Position numbers and translations under genes: made by a program
Shown here: positions 12,484 through 24,797 of the stretch, one piece after another
Position numbering within the stretch: the stretch's first letter is position 1
Layout of the letters: every line of letters begins with the position of its first letter
The notes under the pieces: model-generated
What the model was told of the DNA's origin: nothing
The model's database searches: none
What the model saw: only the letters and a program-made list of their open reading frames with translations
Source of the DNA: Todiramphus chloris collaris
Lineage: Eukaryota; Chordata; Aves; Coraciiformes; Alcedinidae
Direction: 5' to 3'
Assembly: GCA_025345505.1 (NCBI GenBank)
Contig: JANVCC010000014.1
Location: 836,559 to 900,558 of the forward strand
DNA length: 64,000 nucleotides

Positions 12484-15400
12484 GGTCTAAATCAACTTCT
12501 CTGGTTTTGTCCAAAAATAATTGAATGTGAGACAAGATAGTCTTGCTGCCTGTGTGTATGTCAATGGGGCAAATAATAAAACCAGTACAAATATATTTAC
12601 AATAAAAGACAATTTACAAAACCAGTGAGATATAAACTAGCCGTGAATAGGTTTAGTCTAGAAGTTAGAAAAAGTTTCCCAACAATGAGAAAAATGGGGA
12701 AGTGAGATTATGGATCAGGCTTCCCATAGGAGAAAAGAAGTACTTCTTAAGTAGAAACCATTAAGTTTATGACGGGATGTGACATGGTGCATGTGGACAT
12801 ACCCATGATTTGTGACGATCTGCTTACTTCATGCTTCCTAACTTTAACTGCAGATAGGTTGCTTGTATGTAACCTTATACAGTAAAATCAGTGTTCCAAC
12901 TCTTTTGCTTTCTCTTCCATAAACAGACAAAACCATGAGGATTAGATAACATCTTTTATTGTTCATTATTGCAGTGATTTCTATAGCTCAACCAAGATAG
13001 GGACTCCCTTGTGTAAATAGAAAGTGACTCAAGAACTTGCAATAAATAATTTACCACTAATTAAAGTAAGTCAACCATTAAATCAATTTAGAAAATTGCC
13101 ATTGTATTTCACTCTTAAGAGCTCTAAATAATTATTGGTCACAGATCAATTTTTACATTTCAATAGAGAAAGAATTAATTACAAATGTATATACTTATTC
13201 TGCTGAATTTTACCCTTCTTGATAAACTCTGGCAATTTTCCTTACAAAAATGATTTAAACCTTGGGTTCAAGCAGCTCTCAGCTCTCAAATACTCAAATA
13301 GCACTGAATACTTTTGCCAGCCAATGCTACGTTTTAATGGATCAAGGACAGAGACTTCTGGAATAAATGTGATAAGTGACCAGGAAATAGCTCATAGGTT
13401 ACAGAGATGTCTTTTGCACAGTCTGATGATTTTTTAATGCTTTCTCAAAATTCATAACGGCTTTTCCCACTACATCCTTTTCAGATAGATTAAGTAATGT
13501 GATATGAACTCTGAATTAGAAATTTTTCAGTTCCATGCTTTCTTTTGAATCCGGTAGTCTTACCATTTGTTATCATCACAGACTAAGTATTTGTATTTGT
13601 TGGGCCATCTCTGTACACATTGGTATGCTACTCACATCGCCTTGCAGAAATGCAGAGCTGTGAACAGATAACTGAAAGTTGTAGCATTTGCCACACTAAT
13701 GTGTCCTTGTTTGCCTGCTTTGATGTTTTCGCACATGATAGCTCATCCTTTTGCTTCAAAGGGATCCCACTAAACTTTAACTGCAGTAAAGGCCTACAGG
13801 AATCTTGCTGTTTGTGGAAAGAAATCACACCTTTTTCTATGGCTCTTCTAATCTTGTGAGGTTTTAAATATATAAGCCATGTTGCATTATAATCTCTCCT
13901 GACTCACCTGCATACTTAGGTCAGGGTTTTTTCATGGCTAGTGGCTTTTCTAGAATTGTGTCTTACAAGGCTCTGCAGTTTGTGTTTTTCTTTCTGAGTG
14001 TTTGAAAGGAGTAAGATTTGCTCAAAATGTGAAAGTGGTAAGTTTTTCTCACTTGGACGATATTAGAGTTTTTCCTGCTGTTTCTAGATGAAATTGAGTG
14101 ATGTTGAGAAAGGCACATTTTTAAAACCTTTTTGTTATGTAATTGTATCCTAAGGAAAGTAAGTTGGAACATCTCTGTATGATCCAGTGTACTTTTAAAG
14201 TTCCACCAAACCAGGTATGGTGTTCAAGCTGCACTTGATTTTGACACTATGCAATAGAACTTTGTATTAAGCCCCTCGATTTCCTTCCCTTTCCCCTTTT
14301 CCCTAAACAGTCCAGAGTTCCAAGCCTGAGTGTTACTAATAGGTGGCTTTGTCACAAGCCAACCACAGTATAACCAAAGGAGTAATCAGGTAACATGGAT
14401 ACATTCTTTACATTGTATAAGTACCAGCTGTAAATTTCTTGTCAGTCATCAGTTTTGTCACTTCCCCACTAATAACTTGACCTTATTTCCCCACTTACAA
14501 TTAAAACAAAATCTTACAAATTGCCAGATTACTGCAATGCCAGGAATTAATGCATGACACATTATTCTTGAGATGTGTATTTCCAGCCACTGGAAGGATT
14601 GCCCCCACTGTTTTGTAAGTAACAGATGCATCCTCTTCCCCCTCCTTTGATCAAAAAGCTCCAGAAGACAGAATTCATTTAGAAGGAGAGATGTGTAATT
14701 TATGCCCTCCCTTACCATAAGCAAATCCAGATTTTAAAAAAGGACAGAAAGAACACAAAAATGCAACTGCAGTAGAGAGAAACAGAGAAGTGACACAGCG
14801 GAGGAAAGACGTTGCCCTGGATTTCTGCTTCAGGCTAAGCTGTCCTGCCAGGTATTACACAAAACAGCCCTACTCTCAGAGAAAAAAAAAAAAAGGAGCA
14901 GCATAAACTGGCCCCTCCTAATACTGAATTTGCTTCAGCTGCCAGGCATAGCAGTCAGGAAACCAAGGGCAAAGGGGAGTAAGAAACTGCTTTTGCTGTG
15001 GGCACACTAACCCTGTCAATCTAGAGGAGCATGGAATGAGTTCCTGCCCTAAGCATGGTGTACAAATGACTTTTACTCAACTTCATGGGTGAAACATAAC
15101 CTATAACTTTTGAAATGTCATCAGCAGTCACTCACATACCTTGATTGCATACTCTTTGCCTTTTAATGGTTGCTGCTCACTCCAGCAGAGGTAAAAAATT
15201 AGTGGATGGATATTGTTGCCACAGTTGCCAGTGATAAAATATGTGTCAGCATTAGTAATACTGAAAAAAAATAGTATTTTCTTTTAAATCTTTGCTGATG
15301 TACAGAAGCTTTTTTTGAGAGAGTTTTGAAAACAGTCCTATATTAAAGTAGCATAAAATCATAGCTGTGAGTCAGAGCTTATACAGAGACAATGTAACTT

Positions 15401-18400
15401 GTGCTTATGTTAAGAAAATATATCTTAAAAGAGTAATGATCAAAATGGGATTGATTAGAGCTAAAGAATGTAGTAATTTGGAAAATGCAAGTGAAGCATT
15501 TTAAAGGTATTATTTTCTGTTAGAAATTTAAATCTCCTAAAAAGCATTGCCAAGCGGTAACAAGGTCTTTATTCTGCGAAACCAAAATGATGTGTAAAGT
15601 GAATATTGGCCTCTAGCAAATTTACATTTCAGGTTGCCCAAATGTCTTAAATTGTTCTCTGTTCTGTCTTGCTTCCTCTGATTTAGCAGAGACAACAGCA
15701 AAGAGATGTCTTCAGAGATCAAGAATACAGTTGTTTCCAAAATAGGGACAAGAAATATTCGTGATGATTTACCTTTTTCTTCATGACTTTCAGAACAGTT
15801 TAATAGCGAATGGGTGTTAGTGATCCTGAAGTCTTTCTGCTTCACCTCATTCTCTTTGGGAAGGTAATTTTAAAACAAATGAAGGCTAAATACTGTGGGA
15901 AGTGATCCACACAGACTTTTTGGATGTGTATTATAGATAGATGTTCCTATCAAAAGGCAAATTGCAACTTTGTCAGTGTGTAGTCCAGAAACTTTGAAGA
16001 TATGTTATTAGACAGATAATGAACCATTTGGGTAGAGACAGGTGAAACTCTGCCTGGATAATATCACATGGATCTCTGCTTAGTAAATACCGATACATTT
16101 GCAGTTTATAAATCAAAGTATTTATCCAAGGAGACATAGAAGGGAACAATGGTTCCCCAATGGTGTTGTGAACAGCCCTCCAGCCTTTAGTTATCATGTA
16201 ATATAATTACTATTGTCCTCCTTTCTCATCAGAGGACAGGATTGTGCAACTGTGTCCACACCGGTTTTCCACATCTCAAGATAACTAGCCCCATGGAGAA
16301 GTAGCATCCTTGTTTCTTGCTAGCTTCCCTCAGGTAGTAGTTCGCCAAGCTGAGCCATAGCTCATCAAGAAATTATAGGTTCGGCTTGGGAATGAGTAAC
16401 TGTAGGGTCAGGCCTTCTGTCATAGAGGTCAGAAACATGGGCTGTACTGGTGCTGAATCTGTGCAACACCCAGCATGGGGCGAGGCTCCCTCTCCTTGCC
16501 GGGAGCTCTGTGCTACAAGAGTAACCATACTTCTAGCCATTCCCTTGGATCCTTTCCACCCCACTGTCTGTCGGCCACATCCTTGTTGAGCTTTCTAGAA
16601 AGATTTTGGGGTAATTTCTTCCTAAAATACAATCATCCTGCTTTAATTCAGGTCAAGACTTGCATCATTTCCAGGCTCGCTGGAGAGGGAACGGTGCCTT
16701 CCAGCTTTTACGTGCAGCAGTGCCTTGTGCCACTGCGCTCTGCCTGCAGCCTGCGGAGAGCTGCTGCCAACCGCGGGGAGTGGGGTATGTTTCTCAGGAA
16801 AGCAGAAGTTAATTGTTTGCTTTCTTCCTGAGAGAAGATTTCTTCTGGAGAGAATGAAGACTGGGAGGAGAGGATAAGAGAAAATGAGGGAAATTAAGCA
16901 AAGTGTGTATGAAGGATGACTGGATGGGGATTAATTCCTCCTTTGATGATGTTGAAGGCTGGGCAAAGGAAAAATACCTATTTTTCTTCATCCATTAAAG
17001 CTGTTGGGAAAGGCAATATGCAGAAGTGGAGTTTTAATGTTTCTGAGAGGCTGATAGTCAGATGTTGTTTCTGATCCAAAGATCATTTGTATGTTAAAGC
17101 TGTTTCAGAGCCCAAGTGGCATCTGGACATTTGCCTCTTTGCATCCACTAGCTACCACCACCATTACAGTGCAGATGGCAGTATGTCTGCCTTGGGGTAT
17201 AACTTATAATACGGAGTGAAGGTCTGCAGTTGCCAGAAATTGAATTACCAACAGCCAAGGGTCTGAAAAAGTGGAAAAATTAAATAGAGATAAATCACAG
17301 AGTGTTTATGGCTTCTATCCAAGTAGTCTGAAAGAACCAAACAACAAAGCAGCCAAGCTGCTAACCCAAATATATAATTTACCCTTAAATTAGGGCTGTA
17401 CCTTCCCATTAAAAATGTGGTGTTCCAGAGCTGTATACATAGCTAACCAAATTTACTTCGGCTTCAAAAACAGTGGTTGAGGAGATCTGTGTCACTTCTA
17501 TGAAGTAGCCAGAGGAAGCACACAGCTCCTGTGCTGGTGCGGGACACTGGGGCTGGGTGGTCACTCCAAGTCTCACTGCAGCCCTACTCCCTCCTTTCCT
17601 CTCTGCAGGGCTGATGTATTTTTCCAGGGGGGGTGCCAGGTCATCTGTGCTGCCCTTTCCCAAATGAGGGACGGGAGGCATTAAGAGGACCCACCACTCT
17701 ACCCAGCACTGGGGTGGGTTGTACAATGCATGCCATGGTATCAAAGGCCAGATTCATCCCTCCGCAGGTGCAAGGTGAGCTGAGCTCTAAACACAGACAT
17801 AAGGAGGCCCTACGGTGGGTGAGAATCTGCTAAAAACAGGCAGTGTGGTTTCTATATGTTGCAGCATGCTGCACCAAAATTTTGCATCACAGCCTTTTGA
17901 TCTTGCAGCGCTGCTAATCTGGGGCTCTGCAGCAATTCAAAATGTATTCAAAAGGTAGCATTCAGATCCAGACCTGCTGTTAAAAATCGTCTGCTAGAAT
18001 AGCATGCTCAATTGCATAAAAGTTATTATCTGATTTCGTTCCCAGTATGTGAGGGGTTATCTTCCCCAAAAATGCTAGTTTGGCATTAAGCAGAAATCAA
18101 AAACCTTCATAAGTCCTCAGATCCAGTATCCCGCCAGTTGCAGTTCTCTACTTCCCTTCTCTATAGTCACAGGATCACAGCTACCACCTTATTAGAAATA
18201 GTACTCTATGGTGAGGAGAATTCCTGGCTTTTTCATTAACCAAACACCAATAATACATCAGAAAGTGTAGGAATAATAATTTCATACATTATGAATTTCT
18301 TACAGAGGATGAAAAATTTAAGAGAGGTTTGTCTTTCTGAGTTTTTCTTAGGTAAGAGAATGGGGAAAAAAAAAATCCAGTTTACCTATACTTGAGTTAT

Positions 18401-21370
18401 ACTTGTGTATAAAAAGACTAATGAGAATCTGTTTTCTTCCTCCCTAGTCTTAAAGGCTTGTCCCTGAAGGGTGTACACCAAAGGAAAAAACAGTGCTTCA
18501 ACTATTGCCTCAGAAAAGGCAGACCTGTCTATGTGCTGCTTGTTTCCTCCCCACTAACTAGAGAGCACACACACGGAGAAATAGATCCATACTGTTGTCA
18601 TGCATTTAACAATGCTATGCATCTTTTGTCACCAATCCAGCAAGCTCAGGTGCTGTCACCCTAGTACAACTGATGCATGGCTCTGTACCTTCACACCTTC
18701 TGCAGGTGAGAAATTCAGATCTGGAGGAGTATTTCACCAACACTTTTTAAAAACTAGTTTACCTGATGAAAGCATCTCCAGAAAGTCTAAAGATTGAATG
18801 AGAAAGTAGAGATTTACCTGTACAGGTAGTCCTTTCTTTAGAGATGGAGTAAAGGGCAGTGGCAAAGACTGTCATGCACGAGCCTGATTTTTGAACAGGA
18901 GAAAGTCTTAGATATCCATTTTTTGTTCACATGGTACCTTCTCCAAGCTGTACCTTCAGAAAAAGTATTTTGATTTGTTTTTCTTGAAAAAAAAAATGCA
19001 GTTAAAAGTATCTGTTTCTTTCCTAACTATCCACAAATGAGAGTATGCCCTTTCCAGCCAGACATAGCCTTCCTTCCCAGGGATATTTTTTCTAATGAAA
19101 GGAAGAATTTCCACAAACTGTCTAATAAAAATGCTGATCAGCATGAGCTGATACTAGACAATACACATGATGCACATTCCTAAGAGTAAGAATTACTCAG
19201 ATGCCCAAAAGTCGGTTTGCCTTCAAGAAGAATGAAAATATTGGAAGCACTGAATATTAGACAAAGAAGAAGCCTGTGGCTCCTTGCTCAGTGACTCTGG
19301 CTAATGTTGCCTGAAGTTCCAGGCCAGTGTTATCAGGGAACTGCTATGAAAATTAATTGCTTTAAAACCCCATTACTGCATAGGGTCACTACATTAGACT
19401 GATTATGTTAAAAGTTCTGGACGACCAGCAAGGAAAGTGAGATGGGAAGAATAGCAAAGTAACAAAACAGGACTGGGGTAGGTGGGAGAGATTAGTTTCC
19501 TAAATATGAATCCTCAAAGAAAAAGCCTAAACCATTTTGGACATGAACACATCCCTAAAAAACAATCAGAAATACTTATTTATGTAGAAGTAAAAAGACA
19601 AAGGAGGTGAAATCCAGGGTACAGGGCAACCTGCAAAGCAGAAGTCAAGAGGCTCTGGTTCTGTTCTTGGTATTTCATTCTTCTGCACTTCTATATCCTA
19701 TCACTTTGCTAGCTAGTAAGATCTTTGCAGCAGATTAGTAGCTGCAAGAGCTGTGTGATTTATAGAGCAAAACTGCCAGTTCTCACCTGTGATGCATAGC
19801 TATACTGTCGTCATTCTAGAAATGATAATGTCTTACAGTTTGCTTAAGCTCAGTCTGTTATGTGCATGTCTGTACATAGTGACACCAAACCCAACCGCTA
19901 CAATTATCTTTACCTTCTTTGACTCTCAGGATGCATTCATCCATTAGAGCATGCAACAATATCTCAATTTTTATGTTGACAAGTCACAGTTATTTCAGTA
20001 CCATTCACAATATAAAACAAATTTAAACACTCCCTGCAAGACTCCTTATCTTTTTTCAGCATGGATTTTCTTTGTGTTACCCTGCTATCTGTAAGCCTTT
20101 GGCAAGACCCTCCTGGAAGTTCTTACTTTCTTTTTTTAACTCTAATCTTGAGTATGGTGAATAACACTGAGTCATCTGCACTCACACCCAGTTCTCTGAT
20201 TTTTCTCTCGTTCTCTGTTCATTATCAATTGAAACTGAATGCTGGGATTCAAATCACCTAATTTTTGAGCTTTATAATGCAGAGGTTTAAATCTGAGTCA
20301 GTGTCCCCAAGCTCTCTTTGCAGTCTGTGGAGAGGAATAAACAGTTGTAGGACATGATTCATCTCATCTTAAACTAAATTTGTGAAACAGGTCAGATGAA
20401 TCATATCTTAGAAGCCCTCTATAGACCTAAGCTTGCTTAAGCATGAAAGAGAAACAGCCTAGTGTCAGATCTGGAAAAAAGAAAAAAGTCAGCCTATGCA
20501 TTCTTATTCTTGGAGGACTGTGAAAGAATGACAGCATTTGTACCCAGCATTATTTATGTTCTTGTACCATAACCCAGCTAACATCCCGGGTGTAGGTTGG
20601 CATGAGCCAGGAGAAGCAGTTGCACCAGCAGACCTGTGCGGATGGAGTAAAGAAGAGCAGAGATGTGACGGGTGAGCAGCCACCCTACTGGGTGATCAGA
20701 AACCAGGTTAGCTGTGAGTAACCTGGCCCTAAAGCTGCACCACAGGTGGAAGTGGCAGCCCTTTCATCTTGTGTCTCCTCCACCTATGCTGCCTGCTCCC
20801 ACTGCCTCCCCTCCACCAACTCTGCTGCTTCTGCTGCTACAGAGGAGGAGTGGCTTGCTCTGAAGACTATCTTCAAAGAAAGAGAAAAAGGAGAGAAAAA
20901 AAAAAAAAAAGGTGATTGATTGCAGCTGGATCGGAGAGCTGCTTGAGCTTTGCTCATGGACACTAGGACTGCCATGGGAGAAAAGCTGAAAATTTCTGAG
21001 GAAGGGAAGGTAGTATTTGCAGAAGTATGCGTTACGGGTAGTTCTTACGTCTACAGCAAAAGATGTTGTATTCTGGACAACTCAAAGTTATTCTTGCCTG
21101 GATTTTGGAAATATTATTTCCTTCTTCTTTGTTTTATTTTCTTCGACTCTGAAAGGTTTTTGTTCTTGAAGTACTACAAAGCAGCGACACTATCAGCCTC
21201 TCTGTGTTACCTCAGAGCGTGTGGAGCAGAATATTTGCTGAGCTGTTTTCCTGGTAATACCAAAGCTTATTACAAACATACTTCTTCACACTGGAGGTTT
21301 TTATTTTGGTGGTTTTGAAATGGTAAACAACTATACTCAGAGAATGCATGCTCTTTTGAGGAAATGTAGC

Positions 21371-21410
21371 CAATGGAAGAGTGGTTTTGACAATGGAAGA
21401 GTTGTTTTTC
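21371..21410 (+). repeat. 20 bp tandem duplication
   Basis: Two adjacent 20 bp units, each beginning CAATGGAAGAG and differing at only two or three positions (a G/T difference near the middle and a change at the end). This looks like a recent local slippage duplication with no known function. Confidence 0.75.
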
Positions 21411-22410
21411 CATCATATAATCATTCTCTGATATTAAATTCTGGCCATGAATTGAAAGCTGATTTCATGTATGAAATATATAGACAGTGTACTGACAAAC
21501 AGTCCTCCTGGAAGGGATTTTTTTTCAGATCTCCAAGTATATGTTTGATATTGGCTTATGAAAAGAATCTCCTGCATGGCAGACTAGAACATGCTAGTTG
21601 CATTCTGTATTTTGAATGAAACCTTTGATACTTGCCATAAAATAGCACAGAAGGTCTTAATCTATTTTTAAAAATCACTAATATCAGGTAAAATTTAAAA
21701 GACTGAAACAAGATAATTCACATCTCTTGACAATTACAGCCATGAGAGTACAGGAGAAGCCAGACCTGCACCAGTGATGATCAAGTGGGCTAGCTCAGTT
21801 CTGGGCCACTGTGGGAACTGGTGTATCATCAGCACTGAGCTACTTCAGTCCAAAAGCAGGCTAGTTGGGTTTGGAGGTTCATTAATGTATCAACTAAACC
21901 AAAAAGATTGTTCCACGAGTATTATGGCTTTCGGAGTACCTGTAATTAAGGTGACCTTGACTTAACAAAACCATGGCTTTCTAAACAGCCTCTTTGGGAA
22001 CAGCTGTACTTTGTGAATGTGAGGCAATATTTTGTATTCCATTTTTGTATTCCATATGTATTTCCATAAGGTGAAGAAAGTAGACTTTTACTTTAAAAAA
22101 TAAATAAATTAGAGAGGCTGAGAGAAGCAAGATTTAGGGGTGTAAAGATATAAGCAAGGCATCTAATTCAAAACTAAATTGAATTTGTTAGGGTTTGGCT
22201 AGAATGGAGAGATTGTTTTGAATATATAAAATACATTTGCTTGTGAACAATAAGCTGTTCACATAGAAAATAAATTCTGCAAGTCAAGAGGGGAAAAGAT
22301 CAAGAGAAGTGCTGGTGCATGTTTTAGTGAGGGTACATGTCTAATCGGATATTCTGAAGGAGAAGCTAAATATCACTGGGCCTTTTTTGTCCTCACTAAT
22401 ACTCTTTCAT

Positions 22411-23580
22411 ATCACAGAATCTCAGAATCTCAGAATGTCAGGGTTTGGAAGGAAACTCTGGACATCATCTAGTCCAACCGCCCTGCTAAAGCAGGTTTGC
22501 TTAGATCAGGTTACACAGGAACATGTCCAGGTGGGTTTTGAATATCTCGAGAAGGAGATTCCACAACCCCTCTGGGCAGCCTGGTCTGTCACCATCACAG
22601 TTAGAAAGTTTTTCCTCATGTTTAGGTGGAATCTTCTGCGTTCCAGTTTGTGCCCATTGCCCCTTGTCCTGTCACTGGGCACCACTGAAAAGAGTCTGGC
22701 CTCATCCTCTTGACACCCACCTTTTAGATATTTATAAGCATCTCAGTCTTCTCATCTCCAGGCCAAACAGCCCCAGGCCTCTCAGCCATTCCACTCATCT
22801 AAGCCACATTTCCTAAGTTTACCTATGAGGATATTATGGGAGACAGTGTCAAAAGTCCTGCTGAACTTGAGGTAGACAACATCCACTGCTCTCCCCTCAT
22901 CTACCTAGCTAGTCATTCCATCATAGAAGGCTATCAGATTAGTTAAGCATGATTTCCCTTTGGTGAATCCATGCTATCTACTCCTGATAATCTTCTTTTA
23001 CTCCACGTGAGTAGCAAAGACATCCATAATTAACAGCTCCATCACCTTTCCAGGGATGGAGGTGAGGCTGACTGGTCTGTAATTTTCCTGTGTCTTGCTC
23101 TTTTTGAAGGCTGGAGTGACATGGGTTTTCCCCCAGTCCTCCTGCACCTCTCCCGTTCTCCATGATCTTTCAAAGATGATGGAGAGTAGCACAGCAACAT
23201 CAGCCACCTCCCTCAGCACTAGGCCAATTAGGGTCCATGGATTTGTGGATGTCCAGTTCATCTAAATGATCTCTAACCCAGTCCTCCTTACCTAAGGAAA
23301 GTCTTCATTTCTCCAGGATTTCTGTCTTGATTCCAGGGTTAGGGATTCCTGAGGGCCAGTCTTAGCAGTGAAGACTGAAGCAAAGAAGACATTCAGTAAC
23401 TCCTCCTTCTCTGTATCTTCCAACACCAGGGCACTCACCTCATTCAGCAACAGGCCCACATCTTCCCTAGTCGTCCTTTTACCACTGATGTACTTGAAGC
23501 AGACCTTATTGTTGTCCTTGGCATCCCTTGCCAGATGTAATTCCAGATTGGCCCTAGTCTTCCTGTTTGCATTCCTGCAA
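22411..23580 (-). mobile_element. CR1 LINE, internally deleted, antisense
   Basis: A CR1 retrotransposon inserted on the - strand, about 1.17 kb. The low-coordinate end carries the reversed CR1 3' terminus: repeated CAGAATCTCAGAAT units, then a GGTTTGGAAGGAAACTC block and AGTCCAACC. Reading leftward on the - strand, about 22.83-23.58 kb encodes the upstream half of the reverse transcriptase, including NYRPVSLTSIPGKVMELLI at about 23.03-23.10 kb and the FERSWRTGEVQEDWGKTHVTPAF stretch in shortened form. The Asp-Asp box region seen in the copy at 28.7 kb is missing between the RT half (ending near 22820) and the 3' tail (starting near 22800), so the element carries an internal deletion or is two abutting copies. 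No intact ORF remains; the longest open stretch is about 87 codons. It is dead. Confidence 0.9.
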
Positions 23581-24100
23581 ATGCATGTATATGCCCTTGA
23601 TACTCAAATTATACAAGTGATGAGATATCTTAACTTTTAAACTACACTACCAAAGATACACTGTGAATGTAAAAGACCAGTGTTGAGAAACTGGAAACAA
23701 ATGATAGCTCTATATACTTTGCAGAAGTATACCAGTTTAAATCAGTTAAGATTGCTCTGAAGTACATTTTAATTTTGCCATCTTGTAAAAGTCTTGCTGA
23801 CTTTTATCTTCTGTAGGAGCTTGACTCTGTATTACTTTCAAACAGCTTTTTATTTGAGTTTCATTCCTGATGGGAAGTGTCAATATGAGGACACTGTATT
23901 GTGTGTGTGACATATGTGGCATATATTTTGAGATTTTAAATGAGATATAATTCACGGTGTACAGCTAAGCCACTATAAAGAGTAAATGTCACCCAAGAAG
24001 AAAAAGAAATATATCTGCAATGCACAAAATATAGCAATAAAATTTAACATAAAAATCTGTTCCCAGGGAGCAAGAGGAAAATATGTCTAAAAGTATATGC

Positions 24101-24165
24101 AATCATAGAATCACAGAATCATAGAATAGTTTGGTTTGGAAGGGACCTTTAAAGGTCACCTAGTC
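24101..24165 (-). mobile_element. CR1 LINE 3' tail fragment
   Basis: About 65 bp of the reversed CR1 3' end: AATCATAGAATCACAGAATC, then TTTGGTTTGGAAGGGACCTT and TAGTC. This is a strongly 5'-truncated insertion, as is usual for CR1, lying on the - strand about 0.5 kb beyond the larger antisense copy. Confidence 0.88.
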
Positions 24166-24780
24166 ATTATTACCATAATGGGGGTAATAATAGTAATAAG
24201 GGTATTCTAAACCATCTTCTCTTCTGTCCATAAATGATTAATCTTTACATGCTCACTGTGAGCTCTTCTGTCCTCATGTGGCAGAGGGAATTTACTTGGG
24301 CCTGTCCTTTTGTTTTTTCGTTCCCGTAGAGGGAATAAAAACTACCTAGCTCTGAATGGGATGAAAGCTGCCTTCCTCAGTCCTGAAAAAGAGATATGAG
24401 AAGCACCTCCACTGCAACATATTTGTATTGCTAAATATAAGGCCCAGAGTGAAAAAAGTGTGGCTGTGTCCCACCATTTTTCGACAGGGCTCTAAATGGT
24501 CCTGTGAGGAGCAAAAATTGTATTTCCTTTCAACCTATGTGAATTCACACCTGTAGATGGAAATAACAACAAAATCAGTTCCAAAAATAGGTGTTCAGTG
24601 GGGTGGAAACAGTCTTCCCGTAACAACAAGAGAGGATATCAGAGGACTTTTTCTTTGTGCAGTTGGAAATCTGGGTGACTCGCACATGAAATCATGAAGA
24701 GGATGAAGGAGGTGGCACCTAATTCTGAATAAGCATATGAGGAAATTTTGTATTTAGGTATTATTACCTTTGCTATTCTT

Positions 24781-24797
24781 AAAAAAAAAAAAAAAAA
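24781..24797. repeat. Poly-A tract (17 A)
   Basis: Homopolymer of 17 adenines with no transposon recognised next to it. Confidence 0.85.

Larger units (their letters stand above)
1378..22410. other. Intron sequence, mostly unique, with low-complexity tracts
   Basis: About 21 kb of AT-rich intron with no recognisable exon, transposon or RNA gene. Open frames here reach at most about 158 codons (1733-2209) and show no known protein motif, so I read them as chance. It contains A-runs (8380, 8938, 12467, 14881, 20897), a GA run (11423), two short GC palindromes (7705 and 7730), an 8 bp inverted repeat (10499-10517) and a mildly CpG-enriched patch at about 16480-16790. Splice-like motifs occur, but none as a convincing coding exon. 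Confidence 0.5.
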
